Of a stretch of 64,000 nt of DNA, positions 55,831 to 64,000 are shown piece after piece; position 1 is the first letter of the stretch; every line of letters begins with the position of its first letter. Under the pieces are notes generated by a model that did not search any database, was not told the DNA's origin, and worked only from the letters and a program-made list of their open reading frames with translations. The position numbers and the translations under genes are program-made. Source of the stretch: an uncultured Phycisphaerales bacterium (lineage in GTDB: Bacteria > Planctomycetota > Phycisphaerae > Sedimentisphaerales > Anaerobacaceae); contig CALEZT010000272.1 in NCBI GenBank assembly GCA_937927975.1, positions 61,420 to 125,419 of the forward strand, written 5' to 3'.

Positions 55831-55882
55831 GGACTCCTGGGACCGATCGGACTCATGGGACTAATGGGAAGGATGGGACTCG
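55831..55882. repeat. 9-bp-period repeat at the end of the four-helix gene
   Basis: GGGACTNAT-type nonamers run through the last codons of the four-helix gene. The stop codon of that gene (TCCCATTAG on the minus strand) lies inside the array. Confidence 0.75.
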
Positions 55883-56442
55883 TCGGGGCCGGGTTTTCGT
55901 GGGGGCGGGGTGTTGGGACGGGTCCGGCGGTATTCGGTGCGGGTGCGGTAGAGGCGCTCAGTGAAGCCCCCTTCCTTGAGGAAACTTCGCTCCAGGGATT
56001 CGAGCTGGCGGTCGAGGAGGGTGTTGGCCTGGTGGATGATGCAGATCAGAGTATTGGCCGCGACCTCGGGCGGCGCGTCTTCGACGTATGTCCTATATGT
56101 CTCATAGGTCCTATCCGTCCTATAGGCCAGGTTCCTGATGATCAGCGCCTGCGGATGGTCCTTCGGCCAGATCGGCAGGCGGCGGAGGCGAAGGAAGTCC
56201 TGGTAGTCTTCGAGCAGTTCCTGCAGGCTGGCGCGGGCGACCTGGACCATTTGGTCGTAGGTGCGGGAGCGCGGGTTGATGAAGCGTTCGCAGAAGGCAT
56301 TCGTCGCATCGAAGATGATCTCCGCGGCCTGGTAGGACTTCAGGTTGCGGTATCCGCCGTGAGGGGGAATGACCCGATGCTCTTGGTGCCCATGAGTCCC
56401 ATCGGTCCCATTCGTCCCATTCCGCTGTCTTCGCCGCTCCAT
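55861..56442 (-). CDS. Four-helix bundle suffix-domain protein with nonamer-encoded insertions
   Basis: A 193-residue protein with the four-helix suffix/S23-like core: NLKSYQAAEIIFDATNAFCE, RFINPRSRTYDQMVQVARAS, ALIIRNLAY and ANTLICIIHQANTLLDRQLE. The core family is often linked to 23S rRNA intervening sequences or restriction-type loci, but its role is unknown. Three tripeptide-repeat stretches come from the nonamer repeat family: NGTNGTDGTHG near the N-terminus, RTDRTYETYRTY near residue 113 and DESHPSH at the C-terminus, where the repeat supplies the stop. Start: ATG 56442 (no clear ribosome site) or TTG 56478 overlapping the mtaB stop. It is coupled to mtaB. Confidence 0.75.
   Translation of the reverse strand: MERRRQRNGTNGTDGTHGHQEHRVIPPHGGYRNLKSYQAAEIIFDATNAFCERFINPRSRTYDQMVQVARASLQELLEDYQDFLRLRRLPIWPKDHPQALIIRNLAYRTDRTYETYRTYVEDAPPEVAANTLICIIHQANTLLDRQLESLERSFLKEGGFTERLYRTRTEYRRTRPNTPPPRKPGPDESHPSH
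56086..56126. repeat. 9-bp-period repeat inside the four-helix gene
   Basis: Five TCCTAT/TCATAG-like units at about 9-bp spacing encode RTDRTYETYRTY. One arm only. Confidence 0.75.
56388..56422. repeat. 9-bp-period repeat near the four-helix gene start
   Basis: TCCCAT units at 9-bp spacing encode NGTNGTDGTHG on the minus strand. One arm only. Confidence 0.75.
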
Positions 56443-56474
56443 GACAGCAATTCTATCGCGACGATAGGAATTGT

Positions 56475-57917
56475 TCAAGCGATTTCGGCGAGCACCGCGT
56501 CGGGTGCGTTCTGGAGCAGGCGGACGGTGACCAAGCTGCCGGGCGAATAGGACGGATAGGACTTATGGGACTCATGGGACGTGTCCGGGCGCGGGCCGGT
56601 CCAATTGGTCCTATGGGTCCTATCTGTCCTGTGTCCTATTCTCACGAAGAAGTACCGCTCCGCGTGACCGGTCGGCGGTCCCGGATAATTCTCGATCAAG
56701 ACTTGGGCGGTCTCGCCCAGGAACTGGCGTCGGAAGCGGCTCTGGAGATCCCTGTCGAGGGTCCGGAGCGTCTCTGAGCGGCTCTTGACCACATCTCGGA
56801 TGACTCGCGGCCGCATTTTGGCGGCGGCGGTGCCTTTTCGCGGCGAGAAGGCGAAGACGTGGATCTTGGCGAAGGCGACTTCCTCGGCCAGGTCGAGGGT
56901 TCTGTCGAAATCGGCGTCGGTTTCACCGGGAAAACCAACGATAATATCGGTTGTAACGGCTGGGCGGTCCAGGCGGGCTCGGATCAGGGCGACCTTGGCG
57001 CGGAACTCGTCGGCGTTGTAGGGTCGCGCCATGCGACGGAGGACCTCGTCCGAGCCGGATTGGAGCGATAAGTGCAGGTGCGGCATGAGGTTAGAATGGG
57101 CAGCGAAGACGTCCAGCAGTGCGGGCGTGACGTCCGCCGGGTCCAGGGAGCTCAAGCGGATGCGGACCAGGCCTGGGACCTGGGCGACCTTCGTCAGCAG
57201 CTCGGGCAGATGGGGGTTTTCCGGCGTCGGCCAATTGTGCCGGCGGGCGGTGGCTTGGCCGTAAGCTCCGATATGAACGCCGGTTAGGACGATTTCCTTG
57301 TGTCCGGCGGCGACGAAGGCGGTCGCCTCGGAGACGATTTCGTCGAGATTCTTGAATCGCACAAATGGCCGTGCCGTCGGTATAATACAGTAGGAGCAGC
57401 CGGCATCGCAGCCATCCTGGACCTTGAGGAACGCGCGGGTCTGGCCGGGAAAGGAGGTCAGTGCGGGAAGATCCAAGGGGAGAGCTAAGTCGAGTTTGGG
57501 CTTGACTTTGGCGGCGTTTTCTGGTCTAATGGACTCGGTTTCAGGATGCTTCGGGCAGTTCGAATCTGGGGTGGTTGATCCGGCGACGAGGCGGCCGAGG
57601 AGGGCCGCGAGGTCGCGCCGGTCGTTGACAACATGGACGTTTTCCCCGAGGGCGGCCAGTTCGTCCGTCCGGACCGCGGGCAGGCAGCCGCAGAAGACGA
57701 TGGTTTGTGGATTTTGTTTCTGGGCCAGGCGGAGCAGGTGACGACTCTTGGCGGATGCGGCGTGGGTGACCGTACAGCTATTGACGACAAGCAGTTGCGG
57801 CGATTGCGCGGAGTCCACGTTACGCAGGCCGGCACGTTCGAGAAACTGGCGAATCTGCCGGCTTTCGTAGTGATTGACCTTGCAGCCCAGTGTTAAGATG
57901 GAAAATCTTTCGATCAT
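56475..57917 (-). CDS. mtaB: Threonylcarbamoyladenosine tRNA methylthiotransferase MtaB
   Basis: A 480-residue radical SAM methylthiotransferase that adds a methylthio group to t6A37 of tRNA. The N-terminal cluster cysteines appear in TLGCKVN, VVNSCTVTHAA and VFCGCLP; the SAM-cluster motif is QDGCDAGCSYCIIP; the central domain has IVLTGVHIGAYG, LHLSLQSGSDEVLRRMARPY and TDIIVGFPGETD. LGCKVN and IIP mark the MtaB branch rather than MiaB or RimO. In the C-terminal TRAM-like region a 33-codon nonamer element (56546-56640) interrupts the domain as RTDRTHRTNW and SHESHKSYPSYS, then the ending SLVTVRLLQNAPDAVLAEIA resumes, so the frame is intact. It overlaps the four-helix gene. Confidence 0.93.
   Translation of the reverse strand: MIERFSILTLGCKVNHYESRQIRQFLERAGLRNVDSAQSPQLLVVNSCTVTHAASAKSRHLLRLAQKQNPQTIVFCGCLPAVRTDELAALGENVHVVNDRRDLAALLGRLVAGSTTPDSNCPKHPETESIRPENAAKVKPKLDLALPLDLPALTSFPGQTRAFLKVQDGCDAGCSYCIIPTARPFVRFKNLDEIVSEATAFVAAGHKEIVLTGVHIGAYGQATARRHNWPTPENPHLPELLTKVAQVPGLVRIRLSSLDPADVTPALLDVFAAHSNLMPHLHLSLQSGSDEVLRRMARPYNADEFRAKVALIRARLDRPAVTTDIIVGFPGETDADFDRTLDLAEEVAFAKIHVFAFSPRKGTAAAKMRPRVIRDVVKSRSETLRTLDRDLQSRFRRQFLGETAQVLIENYPGPPTGHAERYFFVRIGHRTDRTHRTNWTGPRPDTSHESHKSYPSYSPGSLVTVRLLQNAPDAVLAEIA
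56546..56640. repeat. Complete 9-bp-period inverted repeat inside mtaB
   Basis: The left arm has TAGGAC/TGGGAC units at 9-bp steps, then a GC-rich centre (56580-56600), then the complementary TCCTAT arm to 56640. It is 95 bp long and keeps the reading frame, adding about 31 codons to the TRAM region. Confidence 0.8.
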
Positions 57918-58004
57918 GTGATATAATCGACATATTAGTCGGGTTCAAGGGCGTTCACAAGACCAAGGCAGAGTATACGCGTACCGAATAGCGGGAGGTT
58001 TGTC

Positions 58005-60257
58005 ATGGCAGCAGCATCGGATGCGATTTGGGCGATCGACCTGGGGAGCAACTCCCTCAAGGCGCTGCATCTGGCGGCCGTGGGGGAGACGGTTCAGGTG
58101 ATCGGCTTCGATCACGTTCCGCACGGCAAGATCCTGTCGAGCAGCGGGGTCGGCGCCGCCGAGCGGGAGGAGCTGATCGCGGTCAGCCTGCGGCAGTTCG
58201 TCCAGCGCAACGACGTCGGCTTCGACCCCATCATCATCTCGGTGCCCAGCCAGAGCAGCTTCGCCCGCTTCGTGACTCTGCCCCCGGTGGAGGCCAAGCG
58301 ACTCCCCGAGATCGTCAAGTTCGAAGCCGCCCAGCAGATCCCCTTCGACATGAGCGAGGTGCAATGGGATTATCAATTATTAAGCGATCCAGATAGTCCC
58401 GAAAAGAAGGTTGGGTTGTTTGCGATCAAGAACGAGGTGGTCAACGCGGCGATGGAGCCGCTGGAGCGGGAGGAGTTGTCGGTCAGCTACGTGCAGATGG
58501 CGTCGATGGCGCTGTACAACTACCTGTTGTTCGACCGGCCGGACCTGGCGAGCTCGGATCGGCGGGCGACGGTGATCCTCAACGTCGGGGCCGACAGCAC
58601 GGACCTCGTCGTATGCACGGCCTCGGGCGTCTGGCAGCGGTGCATCACGACGGGCGGCAACGCCTTCACCAACGCGATCGCCGAGACGTTCAAACTGAGC
58701 TTCGAGAAGGCCGAGAAGCTCAAACGCACGGCCCCGGTCAGCAAGTACGCCCGCCAGATCTTCCAGGCGATGAGGCCGGTGTTCACCGACTGGGCGGGCG
58801 AGGTCCAGCGGTCGCTGGGCTTCTACACGAGCTCCAACCCCGACGTGAAACTGGTCCGCGTGGTCGCCCTGGGCGGCGGCACGAAGCTCCGCGGCCTGCT
58901 CAAGTACCTCCAGCAGACCCTGCAGATCCCGGTGGAGAAACCCGACGCCTTCAAGCGGCTGGCGGTTGCGCCGGGGGTGTCGGCCGCCAAGTTCCACGAA
59001 TCGGTCGGCGATTTCGGCGTCGTCTACGGCCTGGGCCTCCAGGGCGTGGGCCTGGCGCGCATCGAGAGCAACCTGCTGCCGACGAACGTCGCCCGGTCGA
59101 TGGCCTGGGCGGGCAAGACCCGCTACTTCATCGGCGCTGCCTTGATGATTCTGACGGTGGCCCTGTTGTGTCTGGGTCGGGTCGGCTGGGACCGGGCCAG
59201 CTACGCCCGGGGCGAGGACGTTCGATCCAAGACCAACCGCGTCGTCTCGACCGCCACCACCCGCACCAAGGAGACCGGAAGTATCGAAAGCATGGCCGCC
59301 GAGTGGGACGAGAGCATGAAGAAGCACTTCGCCCACTTCCAGCACCGCGAGGTCATCCCCCAGTTGTACGAGATCATCCTCTCGGCCCTGCCCAACGCCA
59401 AGACCAATCCGCAGGACCGCGCGTTCTACGAGGCCTTCGAGCGGGGCGACATTGCCGCGATCACGAAGGTGCCCCGTCCCGAGCGGAAACAGATCTTCCT
59501 GACGACCGCCTCGATGTACTATTCCGACGATCTGGCCAGGGCCCAGTTCAAGGCCACCGCCTCGATGCGAAAAGACAGCCTGATGCAGGAGCAGATGGAA
59601 GGGGGCGGCGCCTACAGCGACGAGACGATGGCCATGTACGAGCAGATCTACGGCAAAGACAACCTCGCCATGATGCTGGGAGGCACCACCGGAGCAGGCA
59701 CCGGCGAAAAGGCCCCCGGCTTCGTCGTCATGCTCGAAGGCTACAGCCCCTATAAGAACATCGGCGCTCTGCTGGACCCCCCGAACGTCCAGAACGACGC
59801 GGAACGCTGGGGCCTGATCACCCGACTGGCCAACCTCAAGCAGTTCCTCGTGCTGGACACCAACGCGCCGTTCGAGATGTACGACAAGGGCGCGGATCAC
59901 TTCAAGATCGAAACCGGTCCGGTGGACGTCGACGCCGAGAGCCTGCCGATGGGGGTCGGGACCTGGAAGTTCACTCCCAGCGCCGCAGCCCTGGCGGCAG
60001 CGGCGACGACCACCACCGGCTATGACATGGGTCCGGTCTCGATGCAGGACGGAACGTGGACCCTGCTGGACCCGATCACGCAGGAGACGATCAACTCCGA
60101 GCAGAGGGTCGATGCGTATGGCAAACCGATGGTCGATTCGCTGAACAAGCCGGTGAAGCAGAACCGCGACTACTGGTTCAAGCTGCAGTTCAAACTCAAG
60201 TGGAACGGCGCTCCGCCCACCCCGGAGGGCGTCAAAGACAGCTCGACGCGTCGATGA
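58005..60257 (+). CDS. pilM: PilM-like type IV pilus assembly ATPase-fold protein
   Basis: A 750-residue protein. The first 370 residues are PilM, an actin-like protein of the type IV pilus inner-membrane platform that binds PilN: AIWAIDLGSNSLKALHLAAV, IIISVPSQSSFARFVTLPPV, RATVILNVGADSTDLVVCTA, GNAFTNAIAETFKLSFEKAE, VVALGGGTKLRGLLKYLQQT. A membrane helix lies at about 385-402 (YFIGAALMILTVALLCLG), followed by a 340-residue exported part with no recognised family. Standard PilM has about 350 residues and no membrane helix, so this is an extended, perhaps PilM-PilN-like, form. GGGAGG precedes the ATG. It is the first gene of a three-gene operon that ends at a terminator. Confidence 0.85.
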   Translation: MAAASDAIWAIDLGSNSLKALHLAAVGETVQVIGFDHVPHGKILSSSGVGAAEREELIAVSLRQFVQRNDVGFDPIIISVPSQSSFARFVTLPPVEAKRLPEIVKFEAAQQIPFDMSEVQWDYQLLSDPDSPEKKVGLFAIKNEVVNAAMEPLEREELSVSYVQMASMALYNYLLFDRPDLASSDRRATVILNVGADSTDLVVCTASGVWQRCITTGGNAFTNAIAETFKLSFEKAEKLKRTAPVSKYARQIFQAMRPVFTDWAGEVQRSLGFYTSSNPDVKLVRVVALGGGTKLRGLLKYLQQTLQIPVEKPDAFKRLAVAPGVSAAKFHESVGDFGVVYGLGLQGVGLARIESNLLPTNVARSMAWAGKTRYFIGAALMILTVALLCLGRVGWDRASYARGEDVRSKTNRVVSTATTRTKETGSIESMAAEWDESMKKHFAHFQHREVIPQLYEIILSALPNAKTNPQDRAFYEAFERGDIAAITKVPRPERKQIFLTTASMYYSDDLARAQFKATASMRKDSLMQEQMEGGGAYSDETMAMYEQIYGKDNLAMMLGGTTGAGTGEKAPGFVVMLEGYSPYKNIGALLDPPNVQNDAERWGLITRLANLKQFLVLDTNAPFEMYDKGADHFKIETGPVDVDAESLPMGVGTWKFTPSAAALAAAATTTTGYDMGPVSMQDGTWTLLDPITQETINSEQRVDAYGKPMVDSLNKPVKQNRDYWFKLQFKLKWNGAPPTPEGVKDSSTRR

Positions 60258-60308
60258 CGCGCGGCTGGACCGTTCGCGAACCAAGCGGATTTTTAGGCAG
60301 GTAGGCAG

Positions 60309-61634
60309 ATGAAATCACCGCAGATCGATCTGAACAAAGTCAAGGAAGTCCTCAAGAAGCTCAGCTTCCTGAAGAACAACCTCGCCCTGCTGGTGCCGAT
60401 CCTCATCGTCATCTTCTCGGCGCTGTTGTTCATCCCCACGAAGCTGCTCAGCGCCAGGCTTCAGAACACCATGCAGCAGCAGAGCGTCAAGACCGCCGGC
60501 GATATCGACCGCCTGATCCGGGAGGTCGCGGCGGCCGGCCAGGCCGAGGCGATGGAGGGATACCTCAACGCCTATCGGCAGGACCCCTGCGACATCGCGG
60601 AGCTGATGAAGCAGACGACGATGCGCGAACTGCTCACCTACCGGATCTTTCCGGACACCAACGAGACTTCGCCTTTGTTGTTCGATCCGGTCCGGCGGGA
60701 GTTCATGGCCGGGGTGGACGAGATGATCCGGCGTCTGGGCGCCGGCAGTCCGCCCTCGGACGGGGACATCGACGCGGCCCTGGCGAGTTCCCGGGGCGGA
60801 CTGTCCATGTACGGCCGCGGCGGAGCGGCCGGCGGCGGAGTCCCCGGCTACGGCACCGGACGCAACTTCCGCACGATGACCGAGATGGACCGCAGGATCG
60901 TCGGAAAGCTCTGCGAGGACCGGGCCCGGGCGGTGCGGGTCTACGCCAGTCCGGCCGACCTGGACGGCTACTCGTTCTGGAGCGACTGGAAGTTCGAAGA
61001 CAAGAAAAAAGCGATCCGCCAGAGCTGGTATTGGCAGATGGCGTACTGGGTTCTCGAAGACGTCACGGACACGATCGAGCAGATGAACAAGAACGCCACG
61101 TCGGTCCTGGATTCGCCGGTCAAACGAATCATGGCCGTCAGCTTCACGCAGTCCAAGCAGGGCTCGCGCATGATCGGCGGGCGGCGCCGGATCGTCCGCA
61201 AGGCCAATCTCGATCAGTTCCCCTCCTACGTGATCAATCTCAAGACCGCCATGGCGGCCCCTCCCTGCACCGGGCGATTCAGCAACGAGGACACCGACTC
61301 GATGCACTTCCAGCTCCACGTGCTGGTCAGCGCCGACCAGGTGATGCCGTTCCTCCAGGAGCTGTGCAGCGCCAAGACGCACAAGTTCCGCGGCTGGTAC
61401 GGCGAGAAACAGGAGCAGAACTTCAAGCACAATCAGATCACGGTCCTGGAAAGCAGCATCATTCCCGTCGACCTGGAAGACCCCGACCATGGCAGCTACC
61501 GCTATGGCAGCGGAGCGGTCGTGGGACTGGACCTGATCTGCGAGTACCTGTTCATCAAAGACGGATACGAAGAGGTCAAGCCCAAAGAGATCCAGAACGA
61601 CATCCAGGGCGTTTCCGACGAAGAGGCAGTTTAG
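60309..61634 (+). CDS. Pilus-platform partner protein, single-pass, unrecognised
   Basis: A 441-residue protein. One N-terminal membrane helix (residues about 25-45, LALLVPILIVIFSALLFIPT) precedes a periplasmic part with a Gly-rich patch (SRGGLSMYGRGGAAGGGVPG near residues 160-180) and a folded C-terminal domain (VDLEDPDHGSYRYGSGAVVG near 390-410). The helix near the N-terminus and its place directly after pilM suggest a PilN/PilO role in the alignment complex, but the sequence is not diagnostic. It begins 51 nt after pilM and is 31 nt before the next gene, so the three are one operon. Confidence 0.75.
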   Translation: MKSPQIDLNKVKEVLKKLSFLKNNLALLVPILIVIFSALLFIPTKLLSARLQNTMQQQSVKTAGDIDRLIREVAAAGQAEAMEGYLNAYRQDPCDIAELMKQTTMRELLTYRIFPDTNETSPLLFDPVRREFMAGVDEMIRRLGAGSPPSDGDIDAALASSRGGLSMYGRGGAAGGGVPGYGTGRNFRTMTEMDRRIVGKLCEDRARAVRVYASPADLDGYSFWSDWKFEDKKKAIRQSWYWQMAYWVLEDVTDTIEQMNKNATSVLDSPVKRIMAVSFTQSKQGSRMIGGRRRIVRKANLDQFPSYVINLKTAMAAPPCTGRFSNEDTDSMHFQLHVLVSADQVMPFLQELCSAKTHKFRGWYGEKQEQNFKHNQITVLESSIIPVDLEDPDHGSYRYGSGAVVGLDLICEYLFIKDGYEEVKPKEIQNDIQGVSDEEAV

Positions 61635-61665
61635 CACCGTTCACAGGGATACAGCGGGATAAGCC

Positions 61666-63843
61666 ATGAAAGACCTTGTTGCGAAAATCGGACACTTCTG
61701 TGAGAACCACGTCGAGAAGATCGTGCTCGCCCTGGCGGGCGCCGTCGCCATCTGGCTGTTGTTCACGCGCGTGGTCTTCAGTCCCAACGTCGTCACGCTC
61801 CAGGGCAAGACGCTCACGCCGGGACAGGTCGACAGGTACGTGTACGATCAGAAGACGCAGGAACTCGACGCCCAGATGCGGCGCACCAGGGGAAACGCCG
61901 CCGCCAAGGTGTACAGATCGAGGCTGACCAGCCCCATCGATCCCTGCGACCGCGTGGTCGCAGGCGTGATCAACCGGCCTCTGCCCAGGGGCTTCCTGGG
62001 GCTGCTGGAGTCGCCCCTGGACTTCATCGACTCAGCGGCGATTCCCAAGCCGGTTCCGGTCATGGCCGCCGGTGGCGCCGCAGGGGGGGGACGCAAGTAT
62101 CGCCTTCCGATCATCCCCGAGCTGGCCGACGTGTCGGTCAGCCACATTCGCGCGGCCGCCTACGTTCCATTGAGGGAAGTCACCGTCCAATCCGCATACG
62201 ACGCGGGGAATTCCGAGCCCAACGACATCGATCTGGTGACGGTCGAAGCCCGGTTCAACACCGCGGCGCTGTACCGCTCGTTCCAGTCCAGCTTCAACGG
62301 GGTGGACGTGCAGCGAGAGGAATGGCGGGACCCCTGCCTGGCCGATCCCACGTTCGCGGCGGTGCAGTTGCAGCGTCAGGAACTGCGCGAAGACGGAACC
62401 TGGAGCGACTGGACGGCCCTTGGACGCAGTCGGGTCGACAGCAATCGCGATCTGCTGGCGGTGATCGAGCGGGTCGAAGATCTGCCTCCAGGCGGACTGG
62501 ACGTTCGGATGATGCAGTTCGACCGCAAGCCCGTCACGCTCGGTCTTCTCCAGCCGGAGGGCTATCAGATCGCCTCCGCGGAAGAAGACTGGTTCCCGCC
62601 CAGCTTCTACAGCAGATTCAAGGTCCTGCAGAAGAAGGTGGAGGACGAAGAACGCAAGGAACAGAGGGAACAGGAACGAGGCCAGGACGATCGCACGACG
62701 GCCGGTCGCGGCGGCGACCGCGCCGGCGGCAATCAGATGACCATGGGCCGCGGAGGCCGGGCCGGAGGCGTCGCAGGCCGTGGGCAGACCGGCATCGGCG
62801 GCGACACCGGCATGCGCGGCGGTCGCGCCGGCAGTCGCGGCGGCCAGATGGGCGTCGGCCCCGACATGGGGACGCGCGGCGGCCGTGGCGGCCGCGGCGG
62901 CGGCGACGCATACGGCGACATGTACGGAATGCCGGGCATGGGCATGGGACCCGACGGGCGGCGCAAGGCCAGCACCGACGAAGTCTACTTCGATCTCCGC
63001 GAAGAGATGCTCAACTTCCGATCCGACCTGGCCAAGATGGACAAGCCCGTGCTGATCTGGGCCTTCGACGACACCGCCAGGCCGGGCAAGACCTACCAGT
63101 ACCGCATGCGTCTGGGCGTGTTCAATCCGGTGGCCGGGACCGGCCAGTTGGTCGATCGCGACATGGACAAGAACAACCAGGTCATTCTCTGGAGCCCCTT
63201 CGCGCAAGTGACCAAGCCGGTCTCCATTCCGCGGATGGTCTACCTGTTCGCCAAGAGCGTCCAGGACAAGACCAAGACCGCGACGGTGGAGGTGGCCCGC
63301 TACAAGCTGGGATACTGGCGGACCGAGGATTTCCAGGTCCGTCCCGGCGAGTCGATCGGCAAAGAGGCCGAGCCCAAGGATCGGGAACGGGGTCGCGAAC
63401 GGGAACGGGATCGCCGCATGGCGATGATGCAGGCCGGCGGCGGGCGGATCACCGACGCGCGGGCCAATATGATGATGGATGATCCCATGTACGGCATGCC
63501 CGTTCAGGAAGATCCCAGCAAGCCCAAGATCGTGGATTACACCACCGGCGCCGTTCTCGTTGACCTGGTCGAAGTCAACGATTGGTCGGACGCACCGAAT
63601 CTGCGTCCTCGCCTGTATTACAGCATGCTCTACACGCGCGACGGGATGGACATCGAGCACATGCCGGTGAACATGACCAACTGGCCCAGGGAAGTCACGT
63701 CGGCCTACCAGGCTATCCAGCGCGAAAAGAGCCGGGAGCCCAAGCCGTTCCGCTCGTTCACCAAGTCCACGCGCGGCCGCGGCATGGACCCCTACGGCGG
63801 CATGTACGACATGGGCGGTCCCGGCGGGCCCTACGGCCGCTGA
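61666..63843 (+). CDS. Operon partner of PilM with a Gly/Arg/Met-rich central region
   Basis: A 725-residue protein with one N-terminal membrane helix (VEKIVLALAGAVAIWLLFTR, residues about 15-35) and a large periplasmic part. Residues about 345-435 are low complexity, rich in Gly and Arg with Met (for example GRGGRAGGVAGRGQTGIGGD and GGRGGRGGGDAYGDMYGMPG), flanked by folded domains (EVYFDLREEMLNFRSDLAKM, then PVLIWAFDDTARPGKTYQYR). A charged stretch near 565-585 (DRERGRERERDRR) follows. No family was recognised. Its place as third gene of the pilM operon and the terminator after it point to a pilus or secretion-complex role. The ATG has GGGATAA upstream. Confidence 0.72.
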   Translation: MKDLVAKIGHFCENHVEKIVLALAGAVAIWLLFTRVVFSPNVVTLQGKTLTPGQVDRYVYDQKTQELDAQMRRTRGNAAAKVYRSRLTSPIDPCDRVVAGVINRPLPRGFLGLLESPLDFIDSAAIPKPVPVMAAGGAAGGGRKYRLPIIPELADVSVSHIRAAAYVPLREVTVQSAYDAGNSEPNDIDLVTVEARFNTAALYRSFQSSFNGVDVQREEWRDPCLADPTFAAVQLQRQELREDGTWSDWTALGRSRVDSNRDLLAVIERVEDLPPGGLDVRMMQFDRKPVTLGLLQPEGYQIASAEEDWFPPSFYSRFKVLQKKVEDEERKEQREQERGQDDRTTAGRGGDRAGGNQMTMGRGGRAGGVAGRGQTGIGGDTGMRGGRAGSRGGQMGVGPDMGTRGGRGGRGGGDAYGDMYGMPGMGMGPDGRRKASTDEVYFDLREEMLNFRSDLAKMDKPVLIWAFDDTARPGKTYQYRMRLGVFNPVAGTGQLVDRDMDKNNQVILWSPFAQVTKPVSIPRMVYLFAKSVQDKTKTATVEVARYKLGYWRTEDFQVRPGESIGKEAEPKDRERGRERERDRRMAMMQAGGGRITDARANMMMDDPMYGMPVQEDPSKPKIVDYTTGAVLVDLVEVNDWSDAPNLRPRLYYSMLYTRDGMDIEHMPVNMTNWPREVTSAYQAIQREKSREPKPFRSFTKSTRGRGMDPYGGMYDMGGPGGPYGR

Positions 63844-63872
63844 TCGATGCGACGTCCATGGCGGAAGACCAC

Positions 63873-63900
63873 AAGGCCGCCCTCCGGGGCGGCCTTTTTT
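63873..63900 (+). terminator. Intrinsic terminator of the pilM operon
   Basis: AAGGCCGCCC (63873-63882) and its complement (63887-63896) with a TCCG loop, followed by six T ending at 63900. Confidence 0.92.
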
Positions 63901-63902
63901 AT

Positions 63903-64000
63903 GGCTCATCCGGCTTTTGCGTACTTGGAGATAGGGCAACGACCTGCCGCCGGGGACGCTGTCCCCGGACCCCTGGGATTTCCCGCTTTGGGCCAGAAAC
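63903..64000 (+). repeat. GGGGACGCTGTCCCC dispersed repeat, copy 3, cut by the window edge
   Basis: It starts GGCTCATCCGG and reaches CCAGAAAC at the last base. It is nearly identical to the minus strand of 38161-38257 and continues beyond the window. Confidence 0.85.

Noticed and set aside
55831..56640. Possible CRISPR array from the recurring short units
   Set aside because: Units are only 9 bp with no 25-40 bp unique spacers, they occur on both arms as a hairpin and lie inside genes; no cas genes are near.
58380..60284. Long minus-strand frame opposite pilM
   Set aside because: Antisense shadow; the plus strand has PilM motifs and a ribosome site.
62690..62960. GGC-rich tandem repeat
   Set aside because: It is coding low complexity (Gly/Arg/Met) in an intact frame, not an independent repeat.

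Overview
The window is a GC-rich bacterial chromosome segment that reads as a planctomycete, most likely of the class Phycisphaerae (Sedimentisphaerales-like). The evidence is prepilin-type proteins with the FTLxELLVV segment, several ECF sigma factors (one next to a Ser/Thr kinase, one fused to a membrane anchor, one in an overlapping pair with a huge extracytoplasmic protein), secreted LRR/beta-helix and dockerin/LamG proteins, a PilM-led type IV pilus locus with lineage-specific partners, and many dispersed intergenic repeats. This assignment is inference from gene content. No rRNA, tRNA or CRISPR array was recognised.

Layout. 0.4-1.2 kb: phoU. 1.2-5.9 kb: a tight minus-strand cluster (GNAT, class I aminotransferase, PhzF isomerase, shortened QueG-like Fe-S protein, DapF-like epimerase with both catalytic Cys replaced by Ser, second GNAT). 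6.1-12.3 kb: a possible small exported peptide with its own terminator, an M20 peptidase, a zinc-ribbon coiled-coil protein overlapping an RNase H-PurN fusion, and clpC. 13-26 kb: ECF sigma plus giant membrane protein, serpin lipoprotein, GNAT, a toxin-antitoxin pair, HAD phosphatase, an LRR/beta-helix protein and a DUF2330/HEAT protein. 26-30 kb: dcd and the arginine genes argB, argD, argF. 30-37.4 kb: TrkH, then an operon of a catalytically dead M14 protein, an intact M14 carboxypeptidase and a YdcF-like protein, then a ThuA-like lipoprotein. 37.4-46.5 kb: a repeat-rich accessory stretch with two prepilin-like proteins flanking a REP-associated transposase, a beta-helix protein, a sigma-membrane fusion and an HNH-AP2 endonuclease. 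46.7-57.9 kb: an ATPase/TPR pair, esterase lipoprotein, kinase fused to a secreted propeller/LamG protein with its ECF sigma, a four-helix protein and mtaB. 58-63.8 kb: the pilus assembly operon.

How it fits together. Arginine synthesis (argB-argD-argF) is the clearest pathway. The pilM operon could build the machinery that exports or assembles prepilin-like proteins such as those at 38-41 kb. The most unusual material is (i) the amino-acid cluster at 1.2-5.9 kb with a Cys-less DapF homologue, (ii) the RNase H-PurN fusion, (iii) a family of 9-bp-period inverted repeats that enter genes in frame and even supply a stop codon, (iv) a RAYT gene carrying its own REP palindrome, and (v) a duplicated promoter-plus-start module shared by the ATPase gene and the ECF-kinase locus. 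Repeats concentrate at gene ends and in the 37.4-38.3 kb island, and one copy runs off the right edge of the window.
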